This document shows positions 27,443 to 36,613 of a stretch of 64,000 nucleotides of DNA, piece by piece. The notes beneath the pieces are model-generated. The model ran no database searches. It was not told the DNA's origin and saw only the letters and a list, made by a program, of their open reading frames with translations. Numbering within the stretch: position 1 is the stretch's first letter; each line of letters begins with the position of its first letter. Position numbers and translations under genes: made by a program. The stretch is from Rhodospirillaceae bacterium (GTDB lineage: Bacteria; Pseudomonadota; Alphaproteobacteria; Rhodospirillales; JABHCV01), in the NCBI GenBank assembly GCA_018662005.1, contig JABJHA010000002.1:1-64000 (forward strand), in the 5' to 3' direction.

Positions 27443-27706
27443 TCAGTCGTAATGCCGCACGTTCCACGCATTCAATTGGCGGGCAAGTTCCAAATATAGA
27501 TCTTCTTTATGATTCCTTAAGTGGAGCGACAGAGACAAAGTACGTAAGCGGCCCTCAAGGCAATGCGCACATTTCATCGGGCTTGTTGGCCCGCCCCAGA
27601 CGCAAACATCAACACATAACCCGGATTCAGTTCGCGTCTGAGTCCATATTTCCACGGCCTTTTCCCATGCTTCTAAAGAAAGCAAATCGATGATTCTTTG
27701 GTCCAT
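27443..27706 (-). CDS. Hypothetical small protein, possibly spurious
   Basis: The frame has 87 residues from the ATG at 27706 (a TTG at 27712 is also in frame). It has a plausible protein-like composition (LEAWEKAVEIW, LYLELARQLNAW) and a KCAHC pair in the middle. No family was recognised and the Shine-Dalgarno is weak. It lies between prmA and the LuxR-type gene in an AT-richer region. An overlapping plus-strand frame is less protein-like. Confidence 0.4.
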   Translation of the reverse strand: MDQRIIDLLSLEAWEKAVEIWTQTRTESGLCVDVCVWGGPTSPMKCAHCLEGRLRTLSLSLHLRNHKEDLYLELARQLNAWNVRHYD

Positions 27707-27782
27707 AGGCAAAAGAAGCTAAATTACAAATATAGGTTTAGTTTCTACATAGAAACGCTACCTGTTAAAAATTAGCTCTGCA

Positions 27783-27802
27783 ACCTATACATTTGCATAG
27801 GT
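27783..27802. promoter_or_regulatory. lux-box-like 20-bp palindrome
   Basis: ACCTAT-ACATTTGC-ATAGGT has the length and the ACCT...AGGT ends of the classic lux box. The inverted repeat extends to 8-bp arms (CAACCTAT 27781-27788, ATAGGTTG 27797-27804). It lies about 50-70 bp upstream of the LuxR-type gene at 27852, suggesting autoregulation. The role is inference from position and form. Confidence 0.55.
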
Positions 27803-27851
27803 TGTATTGCACGACGACTCATTCTAGTCATGAATAGAAAAAGAGAGGCTG

Positions 27852-28451
27852 GTGGAAAGAAAGCAGATTATGAACCGGTTTTTCTCATCACTAAAGCAGG
27901 CGAAAGATGTGGAAGAGATCAGCCAGCTCACCGCCAGATTTCTCTCTCGTATTTCCGACAAGCTAAACAAGCATATGGTCTGGATGGTCGATAGTTCAGG
28001 AAAAAGAACTGCGGTGCACGGCGAGGGTAATAATCAGGGGTTCAAGGAAAGCCCGCAAAACCTGCCCGTCACAAACCATTTATGGATGCTTGTTGAACCG
28101 CCAGAGAGCAACACCGAAGCACCGAAATATCCATCCCTGGCGCATTCCCGAAAAAACGAACACAGGAATTCACAGCAAGCCGTCGCCGCCTGTATTGTCT
28201 ACGCCCACACCTGCATCATATCCTTAAAGCAGAGAGAAAGAGCGTTAAAGGCGGGGATATCGCCTCGGGAACGCGAAACCCTGTTGCTATTAGCGCGGGG
28301 TTTTCGAAGTGACAAAATTGCCCATCGCATGGGGATCAAACGGGTCACCGTAAACCTGCATATTTCTAATGCCCGGCGCAAACTGGCCTCTACAACCCGC
28401 GAACAGGCCGTCGCGCAAGCGGTTCACATGGGCATTATTTCACCCAGGTAA
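27852..28451 (+). CDS. LuxR-type transcriptional regulator with divergent N-terminal domain
   Basis: The protein has 199 residues from GTG 27852, or 193 from ATG 27870. The C-terminal quarter is a GerE/LuxR helix-turn-helix: ISPRERETLLLLARGFRSDKIA then RMGIKRVTVNLHISNARRKL. The N-terminal part is about 130 residues, shorter than the 160-170 of an acyl-homoserine-lactone domain, with a few tryptophans (MVWMVD, HLWMLV). It may be a solo LuxR with a reduced ligand pocket. No luxI-type synthase is nearby. A lux-box-like site lies directly upstream. Confidence 0.8.
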   Translation: MERKQIMNRFFSSLKQAKDVEEISQLTARFLSRISDKLNKHMVWMVDSSGKRTAVHGEGNNQGFKESPQNLPVTNHLWMLVEPPESNTEAPKYPSLAHSRKNEHRNSQQAVAACIVYAHTCIISLKQRERALKAGISPRERETLLLLARGFRSDKIAHRMGIKRVTVNLHISNARRKLASTTREQAVAQAVHMGIISPR

Positions 28452-28467
28452 AAAAATCAGCCGGCGA

Positions 28468-28797
28468 TCAGGCGACGCTTCGGGTGCGCGGGGGAGCGGA
28501 ACTGGGTATGAAATCGCCATATTTGTCGACAGGTTCGTTCTCGCGTTTTTGCTTCGCGCCCTTTTCGAGTTTACGCAAGGTTTCCTGGCTGCTTTGGCGG
28601 GCCCGTCTTAGTTCCTGAACTTCCTGTTTCAGGGAAGCCAGTTGTCCGTCCTTGTTATCCAGATCAACACGGATCTGCTTAACGTAAGATTTCAGAAATT
28701 CTTCGTTCTGGCCATTAATTCGGCGCAAAGCCTCAGCACTGACCACAACAGCTGAAATCGCCAACAACAATGCCGCAACGGATAAAAATAAAGCCAT
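28468..28797 (-). CDS. Small single-pass membrane coiled-coil protein
   Basis: The 109-residue protein has an N-terminal membrane helix (ALFLSVAALLLAISAVVV, residues 2-19). A long charged coiled coil follows (about 25-85; DLDNKDGQLASLKQEVQEL). The tail is Pro/Arg/Ser-rich. Function unknown; the layout is that of small anchored scaffold proteins. It lies 62 bp downstream of the UvrD-like helicase on the same strand. Confidence 0.7.
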   Translation of the reverse strand: MALFLSVAALLLAISAVVVSAEALRRINGQNEEFLKSYVKQIRVDLDNKDGQLASLKQEVQELRRARQSSQETLRKLEKGAKQKRENEPVDKYGDFIPSSAPPRTRSVA

Positions 28798-28859
28798 TCT
28801 GGCCCTCCTTCGTTCAAGAAGTCAGGCTAATGGCCGTTTCTCAACAAATAGTTAAAAAG

Positions 28860-31100
28860 TCAGGTTTGCTCGACAAAACCCGCCATTACCTTCTTTGTTC
28901 CAGCTTTCTCGAAGGCAATTTCCAGTTTGTCGCTATCAATAGACAGTATTTTGCCGTAGCCGAACTTCTGGTGAAAGACCCGCTGTCCGAGTTCCAGAAA
29001 TTCAGCATCCTCACCACCGCCACTGCTTTTAGGGCCGGCCCAGCGCCCCGGTTGCTCGGAAAAACCGGTGCGGCGACTGCGCTGACGGGGCACATCCAGA
29101 AAATTACCAGACTCACCCCCAGTACCATACAGTCCCTGATCAGCCGATTGCTCGACGTTATCGGGTGGCAATTCATCGATAAAGCGTGACGGAATGGCCG
29201 ATTGCCAGTTGCCATAGATGCGCCGATTGGCAGCAAAACTGATCATGGCGCGTTTTCGGGCCCGGGTTAGACCGACGTAAGCAAGCCGACGTTCTTCCTC
29301 CAGTGCCGAAGAACCACCTTCGTCCAATGCCCGCTGATGGGGGAACAGGCCCTCCTCCCATCCAGGCAGGAAGACGGTGTCGAATTCAAGCCCTTTGGCA
29401 CCATGAAGGGTCATTAGGGTGAGTTTATCTTCAGCTGTCGTCGCTTCGTTTTCCATAACCAGCGACACATGTTCAAGAAAGCCTTGCAGATTCTCGAAAT
29501 CCTCCATGGCGGTGAGCAGTTCTTTCAAGTTCTCAAGTCGTCCCGGCGCTTCGGGGGCTTTGCTCATTTTCCACATGACGGTGTAGCCGGATTCGTCCAG
29601 CACCTGCCGGGTCAGGTCCACATGATTGACCTCTGCGGCGAGGGTGCGCCAACGGCTGAAATCATTGAGCAGTTCCTGCAAGGTGGTACGCGCCCTGGCC
29701 CGCAGCTCATCTGTTTCGAGCAGCTTGTGGACGGCCACAATCATCGGAATGCGCTCTGCCCGGGCGTAGATGTTTATGGTTTGAATGGTGGTATCGCCAA
29801 GCCCCCGTTTGGGCGTATTGACAATCCGCTCAAAAGCCAGGTCATCGTCGGGCTGGGAGATCACCCGCAGATAAGCGATGGCGTCGCGAATTTCCAGGCG
29901 TTCGTAAAACCGGGCCCCACCGATAATCCTGTAAGGAAGACCCAGCGTGATCAGCCGTTCTTCAAATTCGCGAGTCTGAAAACCGGCCCGCACCAATACC
30001 GCCATGTCGTTGAGTTTGTGGCCCCTGTTTTGCTGGACTTCGATTTCATCGCCGACGATGCGGGCTTCCTCGACCCCGTCCCAGACGCCGCGAACTCCGA
30101 CCTTCTCGCCTTCATTTAATTCGGTCCACAAGGTTTTACCGAGACGTCCCTCGTTGTGAGAGATCAGACCTGAGGCCGCCCCAAGGATATGCGGGGTGGA
30201 GCGATAATTGCGTTCAAGACGAACAACCTTGGCACCGGGAAAATCTTTCTCGAAACGTAAAATATTGCCGACTTCGGCGCCGCGCCACGAATAAATCGAC
30301 TGATCATCATCACCGACACAACAGATATTTTTATGTGTTTGGGCGAGCATACGCAGCCACAGGTACTGGGCAACGTTGGTATCCTGATATTCATCAACCA
30401 GAAGGTAACGGAACTTGCGCTGATATTCCTGCAGGATCGATGGCTGGGCTTTAAACAGCTCCAGACATAACAACAGCAGATCACCAAAATCAGCAGCGTT
30501 AAGGGTCGTCAAGCGGTCCTGATATTCTTTATAAATCAGCACCGCCTTGCCATCGGCACTGTCCGAACCTTCCGTATCGCCCACCGCGTCCGGCATCAGG
30601 CCACGATCTTTCCAGCGCTGAATAAGGTTCGATATAACCCGCGGCGGCCAGCGTTTTTCATCAATATTGTGAGCTTCCACCAGTTGTTTGAGCAGCCGCA
30701 CCTGATCGTCCTGATCAATAATGGTGAAGTTTGATTTAAGGCCGACTGCCTCTGCATGACGGCGCAGGATGCGCGCACCCAAGGCGTGAAAAGTGCCGAT
30801 CCACCAGCCTTCTGTGGCCCGCCCCAATAGCCCGCCGACCCGATCCTGCATTTCGCGCGCCGCCTTGTTGGTAAAGGTAACGGCGAGCACTTCCCAGGGT
30901 GCGGCTTTACCCTGCACCAAAATATGGGAAAGCCGCGTCGTCAGAACCCGGGTCTTGCCCGTACCGGCACCGGCCAATACCAGAACCGGCCCCTCAACAG
31001 CCTCGACAGCGTCGCGCTGGCTCTCATTCAAACCATCCAGATAGGCAGGAGCGGACGGTGCAGGAGGTGGTTCGGCGGCAAGATCAAAAGAATCAGACAT
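28860..31100 (-). CDS. UvrD/PcrA-type DNA helicase
   Basis: The superfamily 1A 3'-5' helicase has 746 residues from the ATG at 31100 (MSDSFDLAAE); the longer frame to 31259 lacks family similarity. Motifs: Q motif LNESQRDAVEA, Walker A LAGAGTGKTRVL, Ia TFTNKAAREM, II LLVDEYQDTN, III GDDDQSIYSWRGA, IV NYRS, V TLMTLHGAKGLEFD, VI YVGLTRAR. The C-terminus is a Tudor-like segment (GYGKILSID) typical of PcrA/UvrD, which binds RNA polymerase. Roles in nucleotide excision repair and replication conflict resolution are expected. Confidence 0.94.
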   Translation of the reverse strand: MSDSFDLAAEPPPAPSAPAYLDGLNESQRDAVEAVEGPVLVLAGAGTGKTRVLTTRLSHILVQGKAAPWEVLAVTFTNKAAREMQDRVGGLLGRATEGWWIGTFHALGARILRRHAEAVGLKSNFTIIDQDDQVRLLKQLVEAHNIDEKRWPPRVISNLIQRWKDRGLMPDAVGDTEGSDSADGKAVLIYKEYQDRLTTLNAADFGDLLLLCLELFKAQPSILQEYQRKFRYLLVDEYQDTNVAQYLWLRMLAQTHKNICCVGDDDQSIYSWRGAEVGNILRFEKDFPGAKVVRLERNYRSTPHILGAASGLISHNEGRLGKTLWTELNEGEKVGVRGVWDGVEEARIVGDEIEVQQNRGHKLNDMAVLVRAGFQTREFEERLITLGLPYRIIGGARFYERLEIRDAIAYLRVISQPDDDLAFERIVNTPKRGLGDTTIQTINIYARAERIPMIVAVHKLLETDELRARARTTLQELLNDFSRWRTLAAEVNHVDLTRQVLDESGYTVMWKMSKAPEAPGRLENLKELLTAMEDFENLQGFLEHVSLVMENEATTAEDKLTLMTLHGAKGLEFDTVFLPGWEEGLFPHQRALDEGGSSALEEERRLAYVGLTRARKRAMISFAANRRIYGNWQSAIPSRFIDELPPDNVEQSADQGLYGTGGESGNFLDVPRQRSRRTGFSEQPGRWAGPKSSGGGEDAEFLELGQRVFHQKFGYGKILSIDSDKLEIAFEKAGTKKVMAGFVEQT

Positions 31101-31226
31101 GACAAATATATAACGCGCCGGTGATCTGATTAGAACCCGAATCCTTTGGCATTTTTTCTCAATAGAGCGGACGATAAGGTAAAGCGGCGTTATACTATGA
31201 AAGTTCCATATCCGGAGATGATGCAG

Positions 31227-32258
31227 ATGCCGGAAACAATGAAGACCTTGCTTGATCAAACGCGCGCCCTGCTGCTATGGGCCGCACTGGCCGTTAGCGC
31301 CTGTTCGACGACGCCACCGCCAGCCCCCGAAGTGACGACTGCGCCCTTTGATTCTGCCCTTTCCGCCGTTGTTGGTGTGTACGCTAATATTCCCGAAGAC
31401 GCCCGCACGGCAGATAGTCTTGGCGTCCAGCGCCAGGGTAGCGGGGTTTTAATAGATAACGACGGACTGGTTTTAACCATCGGTTATCTGATTTTGGAGG
31501 CCGATGAGATTGCTGTTGTCGGACCTGAGGGAAACCAGATTGAAGCCGACCCCGTCGCCTATGACCACACCACCGGCTTCGGCCTGATCCGCGCCCGCGA
31601 ACCGGTGGGGGCGACAGCCCTAAAGATAGGGTCTTCAAAAAATTTAGGCGATGGGACTCCGGTTCTGGCCGTCAGTTTCGGTGGCCCGGACGCCATTGTC
31701 GCAGCCCAGGTGGTTTCGCGCCGCTCGTTTGCCGGATACTGGGAATACCTGCTGGAAAAGGCCATTTTCACCATACCTCCCCATCATGAATTTGGCGGGG
31801 CAGCGTTAATCGACCGAAAAGGTGAACTGGTTGGTATCGGCTCGCTGATGGTCAATGACGCTGTTGTCGGCGATCACCCGGTAATCGGTAACATGTTCGT
31901 TCCCATTGACAGCCTGAAACCAATCCTTGCCGATTTGCTGACAAGCGGACGCCGCAAACCGCCGGTGCCACCGTGGCTTGGACTTAATACGGACGAGGCC
32001 CGCGGCCGGGTTTACATCACCCGCCTGAGCGAAGGCGGTCCTGCTGAACAGGCGGGGCTTAAACAGGGTGACATCATCATCGGCGTCGGTGGCAAGCGCA
32101 TTGGTACGATGATTGAATTTTTCCGAAAGGTGCGCATTCAGGGAAATGCCGGAAGCCCGGTTCAACTGGACGTCCTTCCGGTGGCCTCGACGGACCTGAC
32201 CATCAAGAAAATCAACGTCAAATCCATCGACCGTTATGACTGGCTAAGCAACCCTTAG
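31227..32258 (+). CDS. HtrA-like lipoprotein with PDZ domain, catalytic triad missing
   Basis: About 343 residues from the ATG at 31227 (several in-frame ATGs exist between 31197 and 31239). A lipobox AVSAC follows a hydrophobic helix. A trypsin-like fold is recognisable (GSGVLIDNDGLVLTIGYLI; DPVAYDHTTGFGLIR; GGAALIDRKGELVGIGS). However, the three active-site positions are changed: NNHV to IGYL, DLA to GFG, and GNSGGP to HEFGGA. A C-terminal PDZ domain has WLGLNTDEA and GGPAEQAGLKQGDIII. It is probably a non-proteolytic periplasmic chaperone or sensor. It overlaps the convergent ClC gene by 4 bp. Confidence 0.8.
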   Translation: MPETMKTLLDQTRALLLWAALAVSACSTTPPPAPEVTTAPFDSALSAVVGVYANIPEDARTADSLGVQRQGSGVLIDNDGLVLTIGYLILEADEIAVVGPEGNQIEADPVAYDHTTGFGLIRAREPVGATALKIGSSKNLGDGTPVLAVSFGGPDAIVAAQVVSRRSFAGYWEYLLEKAIFTIPPHHEFGGAALIDRKGELVGIGSLMVNDAVVGDHPVIGNMFVPIDSLKPILADLLTSGRRKPPVPPWLGLNTDEARGRVYITRLSEGGPAEQAGLKQGDIIIGVGGKRIGTMIEFFRKVRIQGNAGSPVQLDVLPVASTDLTIKKINVKSIDRYDWLSNP

Positions 32259-34024
32259 TGCCCGCGTTCTTCACGGCGATGTGCGACAAGGGCCCGGTTA
32301 TAGGCGCTCATCACCCGGCCTTCACGGACACAACCAAGGAACTTCATATTGTCCCGGTTTTCAACCACGGCGATGTATTCCTCGCCATTGTCACGCATTG
32401 TCGTCATGGCCGTTTCCAGATCATCACCAGCGGCCAGAACCGGTGGGTGACGGCGCGCCACGTCGCTTGCGGTGATCAATTGATCGAGTTCCGGGTCGAA
32501 GGCGAACTCGCTCATATCGGCCAAGGTGATGGTGCCAAACAAGACACCGTCTTCATCAATGACAAAAAGCTCGCCAGCATCTGAATTCTGCAACATCGAG
32601 CGGATGTCGGGCAGGCCGACCCCCAGGGTAACCAGTTCCCCGGCGCTTGACAGGACGGAGCGCACTTTAAGGTTTCGCAGCAGGGCAACTTCAAGACCAT
32701 CACGAAGATCATGGCCACGCCGTTCAAGCTGCCAGGCAAAAAACGATCCGCCATGAAACTGCCGGGTAATCATCGAAGCAATAACGACGGCGACCATCAG
32801 GGCCATTGTCAGGGCGTAATCACTTGTCATTTCAAAGATAATCAGGGCGGTGGAAATCGGTGCCCCAAGTACGGCTGCCGCCATCGCCCCCATGCCGAGA
32901 ATAGTATACGCGCCAATGCCGGTGGAAAGATCAGGAAACAAGCCAGTGAAAATCATCCCGTAAGCACCGCCCAGCATGGCCCCAATCACCAGTGCCGGTG
33001 AGAACACGCCACCGCCAAAACCGAAACCGATGCTGATGGACGTCGCCAGTATTTTGGCGATGCATACCGAAACCAGCAACATCAGCGGGAAGGATTCCAT
33101 GACGGCGGCCTCGGTCGCACCGTAACCGACACCCAGGACCTGTGGAAACCAAATCGCGATTATACCGATCAGCGCACCACCAATTGCCGGTTTCAGAATA
33201 TCCGGGACCGGCACCCGCCCGGCCAGAGAATTGCTGAGCATGATGCTTTTCATAAACGCCATCGCCGTCAATCCGGCAATGATGCCAAGAACGATGAAGG
33301 CAGGAAATTCCCAAAACGACTCGATGATGTGTTCAGGAATAACAAAGGCCGGGAAATCGCCAAAATAGTAGCGCGAGATAGCCGTCCCGGTGACGCTTGC
33401 AATAACGATGGGCGCAAACGCGCTCAAGGCGTAATGGCCAATCACCACCTCGGATGCAAACAGGGCCCCGGCAATGGGCGCATTAAAGGAAGCCGCAACC
33501 GCTGCCGCCGCCCCGCAACCCAATAGAGTGCGCGAAACCGAGCGGGTAAGATGCAGGGAAGAGGCCAACCAGCCACCGAACGCAGCGCCGATATGAACTG
33601 CCGGACCTTCCCGTCCGACGGATGCGCCAAAACCGATAGAAACCGCATTGACCAGCGCCGCCTTGATGCCGGTCAGCAAAGACATTCGTCCACCGCGCAG
33701 CGCCCCCGCCTCGATAACGTCAGCAACGCCCTCAGGACGTTTTTCGGGCATCAGGTATTTGACAAGCAAGCCAATGATGAGACCACCAAACGCCGGCACC
33801 GCCACAATCTGCCACGAGGGTAAATTATCAAGATGCTGAAACAATCGCTCGCTGTCGGTACCGAAGGCTACGTTCTGGACAAGGCCAATGGCTTCCCGAA
33901 AAAGCACAACTGCCCCACCGGCACCGCCACCAATCAAAAAGGCAAGAATGGTTAGGGCCATCTGGCCACTTTGGGTCAGGCGACGAAGAAGAACTGTAAG
34001 CCGACTAAATGAAAGATAACGCAT
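32255..34024 (-). CDS. ClC-family chloride channel/antiporter with CBS pair
   Basis: About 589 residues from the ATG at 34024; a TTG at 34066 overlapping the upstream stop is the alternative. The membrane part has the ClC signatures: GREGPAVHIGAAFGGW with the gating glutamate, and GGGVFSPALVIGAMLGG. The usual GSGIP loop reads PEGVADVIEAG. Residues about 455-575 are two CBS domains (VIDEDGVLFGTITLADMSE; AVVENRDNMKFLG) that may bind adenine nucleotides. It likely exchanges chloride for protons. Confidence 0.9.
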   Translation of the reverse strand: MRYLSFSRLTVLLRRLTQSGQMALTILAFLIGGGAGGAVVLFREAIGLVQNVAFGTDSERLFQHLDNLPSWQIVAVPAFGGLIIGLLVKYLMPEKRPEGVADVIEAGALRGGRMSLLTGIKAALVNAVSIGFGASVGREGPAVHIGAAFGGWLASSLHLTRSVSRTLLGCGAAAAVAASFNAPIAGALFASEVVIGHYALSAFAPIVIASVTGTAISRYYFGDFPAFVIPEHIIESFWEFPAFIVLGIIAGLTAMAFMKSIMLSNSLAGRVPVPDILKPAIGGALIGIIAIWFPQVLGVGYGATEAAVMESFPLMLLVSVCIAKILATSISIGFGFGGGVFSPALVIGAMLGGAYGMIFTGLFPDLSTGIGAYTILGMGAMAAAVLGAPISTALIIFEMTSDYALTMALMVAVVIASMITRQFHGGSFFAWQLERRGHDLRDGLEVALLRNLKVRSVLSSAGELVTLGVGLPDIRSMLQNSDAGELFVIDEDGVLFGTITLADMSEFAFDPELDQLITASDVARRHPPVLAAGDDLETAMTTMRDNGEEYIAVVENRDNMKFLGCVREGRVMSAYNRALVAHRREERGH

Positions 34025-34062
34025 GAACACGACAGGCCCCCCAGGCCCTACATGGAGGAGCG

Positions 34063-35127
34063 TCAATTATCGAAGGATAATTCCTTGCTGTCGACCATGG
34101 TTTCGGAAACAACCCGATTGCGCCCTGTTCGTTTAGCCGCGTACATGGCTTCATCGGAGCGCAGAATCAACTGAGAAAGCGGTTCACCGTAGCGGAATTC
34201 ACCGACACCGACGGAAACCGTAACCTGGCCCATGGATTCGCCCGTCTTGCGGTTCAAGACTTGTTTCTTGCCAACCTTGTTTCGGATGACTTCGGCTACT
34301 TTGATGGCGTTATCAAGACCGGTGCCCGGCAGGATGACGCAAAACTCTTCACCCCCAAAACGGGCCGCCAGGTCCTGGCCCTTGATGCTTGAGGTCAAGG
34401 TCTGGGCGAGAAGTTTAAGCACCTGATCACCGACCTGATGGCCATAGGTATCGTTGAATTTTTTGAAATGATCGATATCAAGGATCAGCAGACACAAAGG
34501 CTCACCGTCTTCCATCGCCTGGATCGCGCAACGCCGTAATTCCGCATCGAAAAGTTTGCGGTTGGCAATGCCGGTCAATCCATCGGTCATAGCCTCAAGA
34601 CGCATGGTTTCCAGATCTTCGCGCAAGCGATTGATCTCGACCGAAGAAGCGTTGAATTTCTCTTCAAGGCTTTTGTTCTGGCGTTCCATATCGCGGGTTG
34701 CGTTCAGCGCGTTGGTAATCACCGACTTGATTGTTTCAGGTTCACCACTACCGCTGATATCACCCGAAAACGTCTCAAGTGCTTTACCGTATTCGGCAGC
34801 GCCATCACCGGCGACGCCCAGGTATTCAAGGATGCGGGTTAATTCGGCCTCCGCACGGGTGGCCGCGTCACCAATAGCTTGGGTCTCATGGTCAAAAGTG
34901 AAGAATTTTTTGTGAATTTCTTCGTTTCGCCCCTCACTGAAATCCTGATCGTTATCGATCAGGATTTCGAGGGCTCTTTTCAGATCGGGAATCTGACCGG
35001 AAAAATAATGGTACCAAACCGTAAAATTGTTCGGATTCGCCGCAATTCCGTTCTTTTTCATCATTTCCAGGGCCGAATTACCGTATTCAGCGGCCTGTTC
35101 AAGCGATTCCGTATAGTCCAATGACAT
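34063..35127 (-). CDS. Diguanylate cyclase (GGDEF)
   Basis: About 354 residues from the ATG at 35127; a TTG two codons later has the better-spaced GGAG. The N-terminal 185 residues are helical with a coiled coil (MERQNKSLEEKFNASSVEINRL) and contain no named sensor domain. The C-terminal GGDEF domain has LTGIANRKLFDAEL, LDIDHFKKFNDTYGHQVGDQVL and an intact active site RFGGEEFCVILP. The inhibitory RxxD site is KGQD, so product inhibition may be weak. It should make cyclic di-GMP. No EAL domain. Confidence 0.9.
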   Translation of the reverse strand: MSLDYTESLEQAAEYGNSALEMMKKNGIAANPNNFTVWYHYFSGQIPDLKRALEILIDNDQDFSEGRNEEIHKKFFTFDHETQAIGDAATRAEAELTRILEYLGVAGDGAAEYGKALETFSGDISGSGEPETIKSVITNALNATRDMERQNKSLEEKFNASSVEINRLREDLETMRLEAMTDGLTGIANRKLFDAELRRCAIQAMEDGEPLCLLILDIDHFKKFNDTYGHQVGDQVLKLLAQTLTSSIKGQDLAARFGGEEFCVILPGTGLDNAIKVAEVIRNKVGKKQVLNRKTGESMGQVTVSVGVGEFRYGEPLSQLILRSDEAMYAAKRTGRNRVVSETMVDSKELSFDN

Positions 35128-35193
35128 CTCCAGATTTCGATCTGTTCCCCACACCTGACAATAGACTTCCCGTCGTTGAGTCCAAGCAAAAAA

Positions 35194-35688
35194 TTATCTT
35201 TGTCTTATTCCAATAACCGCGCCACATTGGCTGGGGAGCTCAAAGGGTTGTTGGTTTTCTGTAAAAGTCCGCAAATTTTCCTTCACATGACCCGGAAATT
35301 TCGCCGAGCGTCTGGATTTCATATCGACGTGAACCAGCATCAGTTCAATAGTCGCGCAAAGTTGCTCACTTTGCCTGTGATACATGTGATGGAAAAGATG
35401 CAGCCGCTTGTCATCAAAACCCAATAAAAGCGAGGTAACCTGTAAAGGGTCTTCTTTAACAACCTCAGACAAATAGCTGACGTGGGATTCTATGACGAAA
35501 TCCGAACTGTCGGTCCGCTCCCGGTAATCAGCCCCCATATCAAGAAGCTCCAGCATGGCGTCAGTGGCGTGATCGAACACCAGTACGTAGTACGCGACAT
35601 TCATGTGTCCGTTGTAATCAACCCAGTCAGCATCCACGATTTCCTCGTGAACAAGCCTGCCACCATCGCCCATGAATATCGCCGTCAT
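35194..35688 (-). CDS. Hotdog-fold acyl-CoA thioesterase
   Basis: The protein has 164 residues from the ATG at 35688, which has GGAG 8 bp upstream; a longer frame to 35826 would run across the divergent glycosyltransferase start. The 4HBT signature is DADWVDYNGHMNVAYYVLVFDHATDAML, with the usual D-x-N-x-H-MN motif. YLSEVVKEDPLQV and a late HVDMKSRRSAKFP complete the fold. Related proteins hydrolyse medium-chain acyl-CoA or betaine-type CoA esters; the substrate is unknown. Confidence 0.83.
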   Translation of the reverse strand: MTAIFMGDGGRLVHEEIVDADWVDYNGHMNVAYYVLVFDHATDAMLELLDMGADYRERTDSSDFVIESHVSYLSEVVKEDPLQVTSLLLGFDDKRLHLFHHMYHRQSEQLCATIELMLVHVDMKSRRSAKFPGHVKENLRTFTENQQPFELPSQCGAVIGIRQR

Positions 35689-35812
35689 TTCATCACTCCA
35701 TCCTTTCAACCATAATGGCCCATTACCCGGGAATTCGGAAAGACCTTTGCCGAACTGGCCCTCAATGATAAGTATCGGTTCTGTCCATTCCACCTTAAGC
35801 GATCCGTTAGAA

Positions 35813-36613
35813 ATGACTGAGCCCAACCAACAGGAAAATCAATCCAGCCCCCCGGAATTGGCTGTCGTCGTGCCCGTCTATAACGAGGCCGAAAATCTTG
35901 GCCCGTTGATTACTGAAATCCGGGCTGCTCTTGATCCTGTCTGCGGGCACTATGAAATCATTTATGTCGATGACGGCAGCTCCGATGACAGCGCCCAGAA
36001 GTTACTTGATATCAAAACTGATTGCCCGCACTTGCGGGTTTTGAACCATCTCAACTGTTGCGGTCAAAGCGCCGCTATTATGACCGGCATCAAAGCCGCC
36101 AAAGCGCCTATTATTGCCACCCTGGACGGCGACGGGCAAAACGATCCGGGCGATATTCCGGCCCTCTATGCAGCACTTAAAGGGGCGCCGGAACGCGACT
36201 ATCTGATGGTTGCGGGACTGCGGGCCAAGCGCCGGGATACATGGATCAAGCGCGTTTCCTCAAAAATAGCCAACGCTGTTCGCTCCCGTCTGTTAAGGGA
36301 CGATACGCCTGATACGGGCTGCAGCCTGAAAGTTTTCACCCGTACGGCGTTCATGGATATGCCGCGTTTCGACCATATGCACCGCTTTCTTCCGGCCCTG
36401 ATGATCCGCCGTGGCGGCACGGTAATCTCGCTAAACGTTAACCACCGGCCACGCGAACGGGGGCTTTCCAAATACGGAACCTGGGATCGCCTACGTGTCG
36501 GCATCGTTGATTTGTTTGGCGTGCTTTGGCTGTTACGCCGGGCCAACAAGCCTGAAGTTCGGGAATTAACCACCAATAATAAGACAAAGCCCCAAAAGGC
36601 TATTTCTCAATGA
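35813..36613 (+). CDS. Polyprenyl-phosphate glycosyltransferase, GT2 family
   Basis: About 266 residues from the ATG at 35813. The GT-A fold is clear: AVVVPVYNEAENLGPLI, IIYVDDGSSDDS and the metal motif ATLDGDGQNDPGDI. HMHRFLPALMIRRGG and HRPRERGLSKYG are typical of DPM1/ArnC/GtrB enzymes that load a sugar on undecaprenyl or dolichyl phosphate. There is no C-terminal membrane pair, unlike GtrB. It is the first gene of a three-gene operon with a TVP38 protein and a GT83 transferase, joined by ATGA overlaps. Confidence 0.88.
   Translation: MTEPNQQENQSSPPELAVVVPVYNEAENLGPLITEIRAALDPVCGHYEIIYVDDGSSDDSAQKLLDIKTDCPHLRVLNHLNCCGQSAAIMTGIKAAKAPIIATLDGDGQNDPGDIPALYAALKGAPERDYLMVAGLRAKRRDTWIKRVSSKIANAVRSRLLRDDTPDTGCSLKVFTRTAFMDMPRFDHMHRFLPALMIRRGGTVISLNVNHRPRERGLSKYGTWDRLRVGIVDLFGVLWLLRRANKPEVRELTTNNKTKPQKAISQ

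Noticed and set aside
27370-27693. 107-codon plus-strand frame antisense to the small gene at 27443
   Set aside because: Less protein-like composition, starts right at the hairpin element and lacks a Shine-Dalgarno.
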